Source: Myxococcus sp. CA023 (GTDB lineage Bacteria > Myxococcota > Myxococcia > Myxococcales > Myxococcaceae). Taken from it: a DNA stretch of 64,000 nt. The position numbers and the translations under genes are program-made. The stretch lies in contig NZ_JAAEAH010000025.1 of NCBI RefSeq assembly GCF_010998615.1, forward strand, positions 35,562-99,561. Reading direction: 5' to 3'. The notes below the pieces were generated by a model. The model was given only the letters and a program-made list of their open reading frames with translations, was not told the DNA's origin and ran no database searches. This document shows, in pieces, positions 1 through 8,662 of the stretch; within the stretch, counting starts at the first letter, position 1; every line of letters starts with the position of its first letter.

Positions 1-372
1 CTTGAGGATGTCCGGCACGGACTTCTGCTGGAAGATGCGGCTGCGGTGGTGCTGGGTGAGCCGCCACAGCCGGGGCACCACGTGCGCCCGGTAGCGGCGG
101 CGGCCCGTCTTCATGCCCAGCGATTCCACCTCGCGGACCCAGCCGTGCACGTAGCGGGGCGCACTGTCGCGGATGGAGAGGGTGAGCAACGCGTCCTGCT
201 CCAGCAACTCGCTGGTGGCGATGGGGTTGCCATCCTTGGCGAAGAAGTCCACCCGGAAGTCGAACAGGTGGCTCAACGCCTCGGTGCCGGAAATGCTCGA
301 GACACTCAGCGCATCCGCGCCGTGTGAGCCGACCTGCACCGTGAACGCAGGCGGATTGAATTGAGCGGCCAT
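1..372 (-). CDS. vgrG: Type VI secretion VgrG spike protein, N-terminal part
   Basis: The first 124 codons of a gene that continues off the left edge. The start ATG at 370-372 follows a GGGGGAG ribosome site four bases upstream. The N-terminus has the VgrG/gp27-like pattern: a beta-rich opening (FTVQVGSHGADALSV), then GTEALSHLFDFRVDF, then a DALLTLSI strand and a YVHGWVREVESLG strand, ending in the RYRAHVVPRLWRLTQ stretch that is typical of VgrG proteins. VgrG trimers form the tip of the T6SS puncturing device and carry effectors. The C-terminal half, which would show any fused effector, lies outside the window. No other T6SS gene is visible to the right, so this may be an orphan vgrG island. 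The family call is confident; the effector content is unknown. Confidence 0.88.
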   Translation of the reverse strand, partial: MAAQFNPPAFTVQVGSHGADALSVSSISGTEALSHLFDFRVDFFAKDGNPIATSELLEQDALLTLSIRDSAPRYVHGWVREVESLGMKTGRRRYRAHVVPRLWRLTQHHRSRIFQQKSVPDILK

Positions 373-477
373 GACTCCCCCTTCACCGACGCGGAGGTCC
401 CCAGCCTCGCCGGGAACGAACGGGAGATTCTACCACACGCGGGGTACGTGGGCGCACTCGCCCGGAATGCCGCCCGA

Positions 478-1449
478 CTATCCTTCCAGCGAGTCCGAGG
501 TCCGGACCACCCGCATCCCCGCCGCCTGGAAGTCCCGGAGGGCCTCCTTCGCCAACCGGGGGAAGTCCAACGAGGCGGGCAGCGGCTCCAGGGGGGGCGC
601 CGGCACCGGACTCATGGCGTCCTCCAGGATGTGGATGCGGCCCATCTTCGACGGGTCCGTCCGCTCGATGTGACGCCGCAGGTCCAGCAGCGTGTTCAGC
701 ACACAGTGGGAGCTGGCCTGGCCGAACACGTAGACGCGGTCGAAGGACATCAGGTGTTCGAAGAGGCGTGTATTGAAGGCCCCGACCTGCTGCCCCTTCA
801 GCTCCGTCACCTCGGGTGAGAGCACGGAGTAGTTCTCCGTGAGCGGGTGCTCCCCCTTCAGCTCGAAGTGCGTGGGTACGTCGCGCACCAGGGCGTGGAA
901 GAGGCTCGCCTCGAAGACGGACGGCACCAGCGCGTGGCTCAGGCCGCCCAGCATCGCGTGGAAGGGCCAGACGGTGAGCACGTACCGGCCGCTGGCCTCC
1001 AGTTGCTCGCAGTAGGCCAGGCTCTCCTCGTGGAAGCGCGTGGCCCGCCACCGGCCGGAGCGAACATCCGCCGCGGTGATGGCCGTCAACGGCGGCGGTG
1101 GCCGGCCTTCCGCGTCCCGCCACCAGGACGGATGGAACACGTGGTACGCGCGGTGGGTGTCCAGCGAGAACACCAGCTCCGTCACCCGGTCCAGGTTCGC
1201 GTAGAGCCAGCGCAGCGTGCGCTGGGTGTCCTCCACCGCGCCGGGCACGAAGAGGCTGGCGCCCGGCGTGCAGAAGGCCACCTGCACGTCAATGCCGAAC
1301 GCGGCGATGCGCGTTGCGTCCTCTCGCGCGGGGCGGATGCGGTGCTCCGCCACGTAACGGAGGGCTTCCTCCGTCACCTCTGCGCCACGCTCCAGGTAGA
1401 GCTGGCTGACGCGGGCGTCCTCGTGGAAGCGGGGAATGGGCAAGGGCAT
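478..1449 (-). CDS. Nicotinamidase-like cysteine hydrolase (isochorismatase family)
   Basis: Predicted 323-residue cysteine hydrolase that would turn nicotinamide into nicotinate. An aspartate in GIDVQVAF (about residue 54), a lysine in FELKGEH and a cysteine in ASSHCVLNT are placed like the D-K-C triad of the isochorismatase/PncA family. It is longer than classical PncA (about 210 residues), with an N-terminal extension and an inserted middle section. The ATG at 1447-1449 was chosen because the family homology begins just after it and it lies 7 bases past the pncB stop; the frame is open further upstream, but only as antisense-type arginine-rich sequence. Being directly downstream of pncB, in the same operon, supports a role in NAD salvage: nicotinamide to nicotinate here, nicotinate to its mononucleotide by PncB. 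Confidence 0.85.
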   Translation of the reverse strand: MPLPIPRFHEDARVSQLYLERGAEVTEEALRYVAEHRIRPAREDATRIAAFGIDVQVAFCTPGASLFVPGAVEDTQRTLRWLYANLDRVTELVFSLDTHRAYHVFHPSWWRDAEGRPPPPLTAITAADVRSGRWRATRFHEESLAYCEQLEASGRYVLTVWPFHAMLGGLSHALVPSVFEASLFHALVRDVPTHFELKGEHPLTENYSVLSPEVTELKGQQVGAFNTRLFEHLMSFDRVYVFGQASSHCVLNTLLDLRRHIERTDPSKMGRIHILEDAMSPVPAPPLEPLPASLDFPRLAKEALRDFQAAGMRVVRTSDSLEG

Positions 1450-1456
1450 GGCGGAC

Positions 1457-2902
1457 TCAGCGGTGCTGCTGGGGGAAGTGACGGCGGTGCAACGCATCCA
1501 CCAGCGCCTGCGTCGCGGCGGTGTAGGCGACACGCGCCTCGGCCGCCGGCTCCTGCGCGCCCACCAGCGATGGGGTTTCCGGCGCGCTCTCCATGAGCGG
1601 GAAGTAGCCGTCCGGGACGGGCTCTCCCACCTGGCCAACCAGTCCGATGGGCCCCGAGCCATGGCGGCGGCGGAAGAGGACGGGCTCGCCGGGGATGCTC
1701 TTCTTGCCCTCGGCCAACTCGTTGCCGAACTTCATCACCGGCGTGTTGCCCGTGCGAGACAGCTTGTAGATGGCGGCCACCTTGTCCCGGGTGAGCGGGC
1801 AGTCCATGGTCCGCGCGATGATGTGGCCGCCGTAGCCGTAGAACTGGGCCGACGGCTCCCAGCCCACCTGCCGCCGCAGCTCCTCGAAATCGCGCGTGGC
1901 CTCCGCGTCCAGTCCGTCCTCCAGGATGTTGACGGGCCGAATCCCCAGGTCCCGCGCCCGCGTCACCGCGTAGAGGTACTGGAGCTTCTTGTTGCCGGAG
2001 TCGAAGCGGATGGAGTCGTTGTTGCCGGGCTCCTCCTGGATGAGCTGGAAGGCCGCGGGGATTCCGGACGTGAGCGTGTCGAAGGTGTCCAGCAGGTAGC
2101 TGGAGCGCTGCGGCCTGCGCTCGCGCATGGCCCGGAACGCGGCCTCATCCGAGCCATAGCGCTGGATGTGCTCGTGCCCCATGGTGCCCACGGGAACCAT
2201 TCCCAGCTTCGCCGCCCCGTCCACGTTGGAGGTGCGCGTGACGCCCGCGTCCTTGCAGCTTCGCAGCGCCAGCTCGTGCTGCTCCAGACAGGTGGCCGCG
2301 CGCAGGCCCACCTCGAAGATGCGGGACGGGTCCTCGACGATGTCCACCAGCTCCTTGACGGTGGCGAAGACGCGCCTGGCGTAGCCCTCCGCGTCCACGG
2401 TGATGGGCACCGCCTTCACGCCAACCGAATCGAGCGTCTCCAGCGCGATGGCCTTCTGCTCGTCGCACGTCACGGTGGCCAGCGCGCGGGCCAGTGCGTC
2501 CCGGTCCGACAGCGCCAGGGTGGCGACCTGGATGCGGAAGTTGAGCTGGAGCAGCAGCGGCTCCACCCAGGACACCAGGGCGGACGGCCCTGTCAGCGTG
2601 AGGATGGGCTCGCGCGGATAGAAGAGCGCGCCCTTGGGGATGGCGCGGATGCTGAGTTTCTCACGGCGGAGGATGGCCGCCTTGAACCCCACGCCCATCT
2701 CATAGTCGTACCGGCTGAGGTAGTCGTAGTCCTCCGACTTGGGCTCCGGGATGAGCGACTTGACGAAGGCCGCCACGTCGAGCGGCATCACCTGGAGACC
2801 ACCCCGCCGGTGCGAGTAGTAGAACGTTTCCCGACGAAGCGGCCAGCCGGCCTCCGCCATGCTGAACTTGTAGCCATCCGTCGCGAGCAGCGAGGTCGAC
2901 AT
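1457..2902 (-). CDS. pncB: Nicotinate phosphoribosyltransferase
   Basis: A 481-residue enzyme that joins nicotinate to PRPP to give nicotinate mononucleotide in the Preiss-Handler NAD salvage route, in the cytoplasm. It opens with the typical LLATDGYKFSMAEAG segment, followed by ETFYYSHRR. Later motifs include RTSNVDGAAKLG, VGTMGHEHIQ with the conserved histidine, the IRFDSGN segment of the phosphate-binding region, and INILEDGLD-like spacing. Length fits the bacterial NAPRTase family. A GGAAGG ribosome site precedes the ATG. It is divergent from the TonB-like gene across 113 bases and is the first gene of a two-gene unit with the nicotinamidase-like gene. Confidence 0.93.
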   Translation of the reverse strand: MSTSLLATDGYKFSMAEAGWPLRRETFYYSHRRGGLQVMPLDVAAFVKSLIPEPKSEDYDYLSRYDYEMGVGFKAAILRREKLSIRAIPKGALFYPREPILTLTGPSALVSWVEPLLLQLNFRIQVATLALSDRDALARALATVTCDEQKAIALETLDSVGVKAVPITVDAEGYARRVFATVKELVDIVEDPSRIFEVGLRAATCLEQHELALRSCKDAGVTRTSNVDGAAKLGMVPVGTMGHEHIQRYGSDEAAFRAMRERRPQRSSYLLDTFDTLTSGIPAAFQLIQEEPGNNDSIRFDSGNKKLQYLYAVTRARDLGIRPVNILEDGLDAEATRDFEELRRQVGWEPSAQFYGYGGHIIARTMDCPLTRDKVAAIYKLSRTGNTPVMKFGNELAEGKKSIPGEPVLFRRRHGSGPIGLVGQVGEPVPDGYFPLMESAPETPSLVGAQEPAAEARVAYTAATQALVDALHRRHFPQQHR

Positions 2903-3015
2903 CTTGGGGTCCTTCCTCCGATGTCGCGAAGAGTAAACGCGTCAGGGTTGCGTTTCCTATCCTCCCCTCGTGGATTCCCAGGGCATGACGTGAAAGCGGG
3001 GTTAAATGGAGGCGA

Positions 3016-4359
3016 ATGCCCCGGGAGCCCGCCAGACGCCTGCTGCCAGCGCTCGCCGCCAGCATGGGCGTGCATGGGCTCTTGTGGCTGACCCTGGAGT
3101 GCGGGGAGCCGGTCGCGAGGCCCCCTGCGGCGTCCTCGCCGCCTGCCCTGGAATGGGTCGATGTGGAGGTGGCGGAGGCCCGTGTATCGGGGGACACGCT
3201 GATGCCGAACGAGGGCCCGGTCGCCGGCGCCGCCCAGCCGGTGCCGCCAAAGCGTTCGGACAGCGCCCATGCGCCCCCTGCGCCCCGCACGGCTGCGAAG
3301 CACCGGGCTCCGCCGGGGCAGGCGGCGCCTGAGCGCGACGCCGCGCCTGCCCAAGCGGAATCCCGGTCCGAGCGCCACACGGAACCCACCCACGCGAGTT
3401 CCCAGCCCGCCCACGACACGCAAGTCGCCCAAGCGGACGCGCGGCCTGAACGTCACGCGGAGGCCCTGGACTCGGCTCCGGCGCACCTCCGCTTCGCGGA
3501 CGCGCCCCTGGCGGGGACGCCACCCACGGACATGCCCCGCGCGGAGCCCGGCGCCAACACCGCCCCGGGCTCGCGACTGTTGCTCGCGGCCCGTCAGGTC
3601 ACCGCGCTTTCAGGAACGCATCGCGATGTGGCGGCGGAGCTCGACGGCGGCGTGGACCCGCCTGCCCCTCCTTCAGTCCAGGGCCTGGTGGAAGAGCTGG
3701 TATCCGAAAGCGTGGGCCGAGGCCGGGTGGAACGCGGGCTGGTGCACCCGTATTACGGCCAGCTCGGCAAGGCGTTGATGAAGGCGTGGGACGCCGACCG
3801 CTCCCTGAAGGAGCACGGCCTCCAGGGCTACTTCGACATGGGCATGGAGCGCGGCCGCGCGTACTCGCGCATCTGGGTGGAGCGCGCGGCGGACTACGGC
3901 GCGTCGGGCTCGTTCGCCGCGAAGAACGGCCCGGGCGAGGACCGGCGCAGGCCGCTCAGCACCGCCGGAGACCCCACGCTCAATGCCCGCCGCGAGATGC
4001 GCCAGCAGATGCGTCAGGAGTTCCGCACCACGCGCCGCGCCCTCATCCGCGTCGTCCAGGACGCACAGGGCCAGCTCGTGGACGTGCAGCTCCTGGAGCC
4101 CAGCCACCAGCCCGAGGTCGACAAGGAGGCCCTCAAGGACGTGCGCGCCATGGCGGAGAAGCTGCCTCCGCCGCCGGACGAGGCCGTGGGCGGCCGCTCG
4201 CGACTCACCAGTGTCTGGGAGTTCGAGCTGCTCATCTCCATCAGCCCGCCCATCCCCACCTTCAGCTTCGAGTTCGACGAAGCGCTCGGCTTCATCGACA
4301 CCCGCCTGCCGCTGGACCGCCGCATCTACAAGCGCGTGCGGCTGGTCGAAGTCCGCTGA
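3016..4359 (+). CDS. TonB-family protein with Pro/Ala-rich periplasmic linker
   Basis: A 447-residue protein that looks like an energy-transducing TonB variant. Residues 8-25 form an N-terminal membrane anchor containing the MGVHGLLWLTL pattern seen in TonB proteins. A long Pro/Ala/Arg-rich linker follows (about 30-230), with repeated PERHTE/PERHAE-like units. The C-terminal part has a TonB-like fold signature, RALIRVVQDAQGQLVDVQLL followed by PEVDKEALKDV. The start ATG has GGAGG three bases upstream. No ExbB/ExbD partner is present in the window, so the motor would be encoded elsewhere. It is convergent with ppa at a six-base gap. Could be a TonB for an outer-membrane receptor or a more general envelope-spanning protein; the receptor is not identifiable. 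Confidence 0.72.
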   Translation: MPREPARRLLPALAASMGVHGLLWLTLECGEPVARPPAASSPPALEWVDVEVAEARVSGDTLMPNEGPVAGAAQPVPPKRSDSAHAPPAPRTAAKHRAPPGQAAPERDAAPAQAESRSERHTEPTHASSQPAHDTQVAQADARPERHAEALDSAPAHLRFADAPLAGTPPTDMPRAEPGANTAPGSRLLLAARQVTALSGTHRDVAAELDGGVDPPAPPSVQGLVEELVSESVGRGRVERGLVHPYYGQLGKALMKAWDADRSLKEHGLQGYFDMGMERGRAYSRIWVERAADYGASGSFAAKNGPGEDRRRPLSTAGDPTLNARREMRQQMRQEFRTTRRALIRVVQDAQGQLVDVQLLEPSHQPEVDKEALKDVRAMAEKLPPPPDEAVGGRSRLTSVWEFELLISISPPIPTFSFEFDEALGFIDTRLPLDRRIYKRVRLVEVR

Positions 4360-4365
4360 GCCGAC

Positions 4366-5103
4366 TCAGGACGCGCGCGACTTGCGCGCCGACTTCGTCT
4401 TGGCCTTCGCGGGCTTGGCGATCTTCGCCTCCACCGCCGCGCCACGCGTACGGACAGCGCGCGCCTTCGTGGTGACCTGCGGGCCGTAGATGCGCTCGTA
4501 GTCCTTCATGCTGCGCTTGATGACCTCGAGCGCCTCCGGCTGGTCGTAAACCTCGGCGATCTCCACGCTGCGCTTCCCCTCACCGGGAATCTGCTTGTAG
4601 GTGAGGAAGTAGTGCTTGAGGCGGTCGAGCAGCGCGCGCGGAAGCTGCGCGAGGTGCTGCAGCTCGCCGTACACCAGGTCGGACTCCAGCACCGCGATGA
4701 TCTTGTCGTCGGCCTCGTCGCCGTCGACCATGCGGAAGCCGCCAATGGGAATCGCGCGCACCAGCAGGTTGCCGCTGGAGATGACCTTCTCCGTCAGCAC
4801 GCAGATGTCGATGGGGTCGCCGTCGCCCTTGATGTCCTTCAGGCCCGTGCGCTCGGCGCAGCGCTTCGCCACCAGCTCGTCGCAGTACGTCTGCGGAATG
4901 AAGCCGTAGAGAGTGGGGCACTGGCTGCTGAAGCGCTGCGGACGGTCCAGCTTGAGGATGCCGGACTCCTTGTCCAGCTCGTACTTCACCGCGTCCGTGG
5001 GGACGATTTCGATGTACGCGGTGACGATTTCGGGGGCGTCCTCACCCGGGGTGATGCCGTGCCACGGGTGCGCCTGGGATGTGGTCTGGATTGGCTTCTT
5101 CAT
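4366..5103 (-). CDS. ppa: Inorganic pyrophosphatase, class I
   Basis: A 245-residue soluble class I pyrophosphatase that hydrolyses PPi to two phosphates and pulls biosynthetic reactions forward. The active-site metal motif GDGDPIDICVL is clear, along with the YGFIPQTYC segment and the lysine-rich DRLKHYFLTYKQ helix. It is longer than the usual 170-180 residues because of an extended N-terminus and a basic Ala/Lys-rich tail (ending KSARKSRAS), a tail type common in high-GC bacteria and possibly non-catalytic. Its ATG overlaps the plsC stop in an ATGA, so translation is probably coupled. It is the last gene of the epmA-plsC-ppa unit. Confidence 0.93.
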   Translation of the reverse strand: MKKPIQTTSQAHPWHGITPGEDAPEIVTAYIEIVPTDAVKYELDKESGILKLDRPQRFSSQCPTLYGFIPQTYCDELVAKRCAERTGLKDIKGDGDPIDICVLTEKVISSGNLLVRAIPIGGFRMVDGDEADDKIIAVLESDLVYGELQHLAQLPRALLDRLKHYFLTYKQIPGEGKRSVEIAEVYDQPEALEVIKRSMKDYERIYGPQVTTKARAVRTRGAAVEAKIAKPAKAKTKSARKSRAS

Positions 5104-5837
5104 GGCGTGTCTCCCGAGCGCTTGCAGGCCTCGGCATAGAGTTCTGCGACCGCGTCCTCCAACTGGCGCGTGAGCGCGTCGCGGTCCTTCATCGTCAGTC
5201 CCTGGGTGGGGATGGGCTTTCCCACCACCAACGCCACGCGCTGTCCCCACCGCACGGCCCGGCCCCCCTTGGGAAGAATGAGGCGCGTCCCTGATACGGC
5301 CAGGGGCACCACCGGAACACCCGCCTGGATGGCCAGCGTCGCGGCTCCCTTCTTGAACGGCCGCAGCCGCCCATCCGTGCTGCGCGTGCCTTCCGCGAAG
5401 AAGAGCACGCTCACCCGTTCCCGCAGCGCCGTGACGGCTTCCGACAGGCGGGCCCTGTCTCCCCCACCACCGGTGCGCTCCACCGGGATGTTGCCCGCGC
5501 GCCGGAGCGCGGGCCCGAAGACGGGGATGCGGAACAGCTCCGCCTTGGCCACGTAACGCGTGTGCTTGCGGATGTGGGCGAAGTTCACCAGCGCGTCGTA
5601 GTGCGACTGGTGGTTGCTCACGAAGACGACGTGGGTGTCGGTCGGGACGTTCTCGACACCCACCGCCTCGTGCCGTACCCCCGCGGACGCCAGCAGCGAG
5701 CGCGCCCACAGCACCAGCACGCCGTCCGCGTCCTTGGCGTCTCGCAGCGACAGCGCCGACACCACGGGAGACAACACACCGGTGATGCCCACCGCCGCCG
5801 TTCCAGCAAAGGCCGTCTGCAGGAGCTTGCGAATCAA
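5100..5837 (-). CDS. plsC: 1-acyl-sn-glycerol-3-phosphate acyltransferase
   Basis: A 245-residue membrane acyltransferase that adds the second acyl chain to lysophosphatidate to make phosphatidate. Block I is NHQSHYD (the HX4D catalytic pair), block II region RIPVFGPALRRAG, block III FFAEGTRS with FKKGA, and block IV VPVVPLAVSGT. An N-terminal hydrophobic segment (about 5-30) anchors it to the inner membrane. The only plausible start is TTG at 5835-5837, overlapping the epmA stop as TTGA, and the 3' end overlaps ppa as ATGA. Both overlaps suggest tight translational coupling. Confidence 0.92.
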   Translation of the reverse strand: MIRKLLQTAFAGTAAVGITGVLSPVVSALSLRDAKDADGVLVLWARSLLASAGVRHEAVGVENVPTDTHVVFVSNHQSHYDALVNFAHIRKHTRYVAKAELFRIPVFGPALRRAGNIPVERTGGGGDRARLSEAVTALRERVSVLFFAEGTRSTDGRLRPFKKGAATLAIQAGVPVVPLAVSGTRLILPKGGRAVRWGQRVALVVGKPIPTQGLTMKDRDALTRQLEDAVAELYAEACKRSGDTP

Positions 5838-6838
5838 ACGAACTCGTGGGCGGGGAAAAGGAGCACGTCCGAGATGCGCTGGACCCCGAGCAGCAGCATC
5901 AGGATTCTATCGAGCCCGACGGCGATGCCCGCCGAGGGTGGCATTCGCCCTACCGCGTCAAGGAACCGCTCGTCCAGAGGATACACGGCCCGGCCCAGTT
6001 GGCGCCTGAGCTCCTGCTCTTCTGTCAATCGTGCACGCTGTTCCACGGGGTCCGTCAGCTCGGAAAACCCGTTCGCCAGCTCCAACCCCTTGGCGTACAA
6101 CTCCACCCGCTCCGCCACTGTCGCGTCACCGGGCTTCAGTCGGGACAGCGCCGCCATGGACGCCGGGTACTCAATGAGGAAGGTGGGCCGCTCGTGGCCC
6201 AAGCCGGTCTCCACCTTCTGGAGGAAGAGGTGGAAGAAGACGTCGTCGAACGTCTCCGCGTTCCCGGTGCGCACCCCGGCCGCCTCCGCCGCCCGCTTCA
6301 ATGACGGGCCGTCCGAATGCTGGCGGATGTCCACGCCGGTGGCGCGCAGCACCGCGTCACGCACCGTCAACCGCTCGTAGGGGGTGCGTGTGAAGAAGAG
6401 CGGGTCCGCCCCGGGCTCCCCTTCCGTCGCGCCGCGGCCGGCCTCCGCCAGCGCCCCTTCCAGGTCATCCATGATGGCGTGGTAGTCCGCGTGGGGCCGG
6501 TAGAACTCCAGCATCGTGAATTCCGGATTGTGGGTCAGGGAGACCTCTCCATTCCGGAACACCTTGCACAGCTGGAACAACGGCCCGGCCCCGTCCGCGA
6601 GCAGCCGCTTCATGGCGTACTCGGGGCTGGAGTGCAGGTAGAGCGTCCGCGCGGAGCCCACATCCGTCTCCGGGATGAAGCCGGCCTCGAACGCGTTGAT
6701 GTGCGGCTCCATCCCCGGAGTGGGGATGAGCAGCGGCGTCTCCACCTCCAGGTAGTCGTGGGCGGCGAAGAAACGTCGCAGGGCGGAGTAGAGGGACTGG
6801 CGTCCCCGGGCGGCCCGCCATTGAGAAAGATTGGGCAT
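5834..6838 (-). CDS. epmA: Elongation factor P beta-lysine ligase-like protein (EpmA/GenX/PoxA)
   Basis: A 334-residue class II lysyl-tRNA-synthetase paralogue without an anticodon-binding domain. In the known family it attaches (R)-beta-lysine to a lysine of elongation factor P. Class II motifs are visible: FLEVETPLL-type motif 1 (here YLEVETPLL), motif 2 around VFRNGEVS and NPEFTMLEFY, and motif 3 GIAVGLDRILMLLLG. The length matches EpmA (about 325) rather than LysS (about 500). Neither efp nor epmB is in the window, so the substrate is inferred from family only. It begins the epmA-plsC-ppa operon, and its start lies only 30 bases from the divergent peptidase gene, so the two promoters must overlap. 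Confidence 0.9.
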   Translation of the reverse strand: MPNLSQWRAARGRQSLYSALRRFFAAHDYLEVETPLLIPTPGMEPHINAFEAGFIPETDVGSARTLYLHSSPEYAMKRLLADGAGPLFQLCKVFRNGEVSLTHNPEFTMLEFYRPHADYHAIMDDLEGALAEAGRGATEGEPGADPLFFTRTPYERLTVRDAVLRATGVDIRQHSDGPSLKRAAEAAGVRTGNAETFDDVFFHLFLQKVETGLGHERPTFLIEYPASMAALSRLKPGDATVAERVELYAKGLELANGFSELTDPVEQRARLTEEQELRRQLGRAVYPLDERFLDAVGRMPPSAGIAVGLDRILMLLLGVQRISDVLLFPAHEFV

Positions 6839-6868
6839 GGGCAGCGCGCAAGTAACATGAGGAGCCAC

Positions 6869-8662
6869 ATGCACCCAAGGATTCCCCTGCTGCTGGCCTT
6901 CGCCTGCTGCCTCACCGCCTGCCCCAAGGGCCCGCCCGCCGATGGCCGGCAGGTCCTTTCCGAAAAGCAGCAGCTCGAGGCGGATGTCAGCGCCATGTCC
7001 TCGAAGGCTGAAACCCTCCTCGAGGCCCAGAGCCGCCTGGTGTGGGACTTCTGGACGGAGGGCCGCCACGTGGACGTCGCCGCCACCTACGCCGGCCAGG
7101 AGGCGCTCTTCACCATCGAGAACATCCGCAGAATCGACCGGCTGCGCCAGCTCACGGACGACGCCCGCGAGGTGCGCGCCCTCACCGCGCTGCACTCGCA
7201 CTTCGCCGGCGAGTACCTGTCCCACGCGCTGGCCGAGTTCAACGACGCGGCCGCCAATCTGGAAGCGTCCCTCACCTTCCCCGTGGACGGGAAGGATGTG
7301 CGCTACCGGGACCTGGAGCGGCTGCTCGCCAACGAGCGCACGGTAGCGCGGCGCCGGGCCCTGTACGCCGCGGCCACGCCCGCGATTGAACGCCTCAACC
7401 AGACGCTGCGCCGACGCGAGGAGCGCGCGGACGAGCTGGTGCGTGAGCTGGGCTTCGCCTCCTACGAGGCCTTCGGCAGCGAGCTGCGGCAGTCGGACCT
7501 GGGACGGCTGAGCGTGCTGGCGGAGGAAATCCTCCAGGCCACGCAGGCCCCCTACCGCGTGGTGATGGAGCGGCTGAGCCAACGCGAGCTGGGCATGGCG
7601 TTCAAGGACATCACCCGCGCGGACATCCCCCGCCTGTTTCGCTCGCGCGAGGTGGAGGACGCCTTCCCCAAGGGAGAGTCCCTGCTCAAGGCCCACGGGA
7701 CGCTGGCGGGCATGGGCCTGGACCTGGGTGAGTTGACGCACGTCACCATCGACGCGCGGGACGTGAAGGCCAAGAGCTCACGCCCCCTGGCGCTGGCGGT
7801 GCGCGTGCCCTCCGACGTGCGCATCTCCTTCAAGCCGGGCACGGGCGTGCTGCACCAGGCACGCGTGCTCCACGAGTTCGGCCACGCGCTGCACGCGGCC
7901 TTCACCACGGAGACGCGCTTCGAACTCGCGCGCCTGGGCAACCCCACCGTGGGCGAGGCCTACTCCGCCCTCTTCGAGGACCTGGCCGAGGACCCGGTGT
8001 GGCTGGAGGAGCACGCGGGTGTCAGCGGCGAGCAACGCGCGCAGTACCTGGCCGCGTCCAGCGCGCACAAGCTGTTCCTCATCCGCCATGCCGCGGGCCG
8101 GCTGCTCTACCAGTTGGAGCTGCACCGCCGCGTCGAAGCCGACCCGAAGGCGCTGTACCGCGAAATCATGTCGCGCACCGACGACATCCCGATGACGGAC
8201 GAGGACACCGAGCGCTACCTCGTGGACCAGGAGGACTTCTTCCAATCCGCGGACAGCTTCCGCGCATGGTTCCTGGCGGGTCAGCTCCAGGCGCAGCTCA
8301 AGGCGCGCTTCGGCCCCGCGTGGTGGCGCACGTCGCAGGCGGGCGAGTTCCTCAAGACGCTGTGGGCCAAGGGCAACGCGATGTCTGCGCGTGAGGTGGC
8401 CCAGGCCATTGGTGAGAAGGGCATCGAGCCGGACGTGCTGCTGCTGCGGCTGGGCACCACGCTCCAGGTGCCCATGAAGCTCAACCTCGAAGGCGTGGAG
8501 GACGCCATCCTCCCCGCCGCGCCGGGGCTGGAGGACTTCACCCAGCCCCCGCCCGCGCCGGGGCTGGAGGATTTCAGCGCGCCCCCCGCCCCGCCCGCGA
8601 GCACGGTGGGGACGCGCACATTCATATGGCCGGACGCGTCGCCCAGCTCGTTGCCCCAGTAG
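6869..8662 (+). CDS. M3-like zinc metallopeptidase lipoprotein with an aberrant C-terminus
   Basis: A 597-residue putative exported metallopeptidase. The start ATG has GAGGAG five bases upstream and is preferred over an in-frame ATG at 6857. The N-terminus MHPRIPLLLAFACCLTACP carries a lipoprotein signal with lipobox LTAC. A zinc motif HEFGH sits at about residues 335-339, with GEAYSALFEDL downstream supplying a likely third ligand, as in M3/gluzincin peptidases. The tail has a duplicated PAPGLEDF unit (DNA 8515-8580). The last 25 or so codons are antisense to the DUF1552 gene, and the two ORFs overlap tail-to-tail for 382 bases, which suggests a deletion fused the two 3' ends and removed the original stop codon. 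The catalytic domain is intact. Confidence 0.82.
   Translation: MHPRIPLLLAFACCLTACPKGPPADGRQVLSEKQQLEADVSAMSSKAETLLEAQSRLVWDFWTEGRHVDVAATYAGQEALFTIENIRRIDRLRQLTDDAREVRALTALHSHFAGEYLSHALAEFNDAAANLEASLTFPVDGKDVRYRDLERLLANERTVARRRALYAAATPAIERLNQTLRRREERADELVRELGFASYEAFGSELRQSDLGRLSVLAEEILQATQAPYRVVMERLSQRELGMAFKDITRADIPRLFRSREVEDAFPKGESLLKAHGTLAGMGLDLGELTHVTIDARDVKAKSSRPLALAVRVPSDVRISFKPGTGVLHQARVLHEFGHALHAAFTTETRFELARLGNPTVGEAYSALFEDLAEDPVWLEEHAGVSGEQRAQYLAASSAHKLFLIRHAAGRLLYQLELHRRVEADPKALYREIMSRTDDIPMTDEDTERYLVDQEDFFQSADSFRAWFLAGQLQAQLKARFGPAWWRTSQAGEFLKTLWAKGNAMSAREVAQAIGEKGIEPDVLLLRLGTTLQVPMKLNLEGVEDAILPAAPGLEDFTQPPPAPGLEDFSAPPAPPASTVGTRTFIWPDASPSSLPQ

Noticed and set aside
1436..3091. Long plus-strand ORF (551 codons) over pncB
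   Set aside because: It is the antisense shadow of pncB and the nicotinamidase-like gene: rich in R, H, Q and G, with no family signature. The minus-strand frames match known enzymes.
5834..7741. 635-codon minus-strand frame upstream of epmA
   Set aside because: Only the last 334 codons (from 6838) match EpmA. The rest is antisense to the M3-like peptidase gene.
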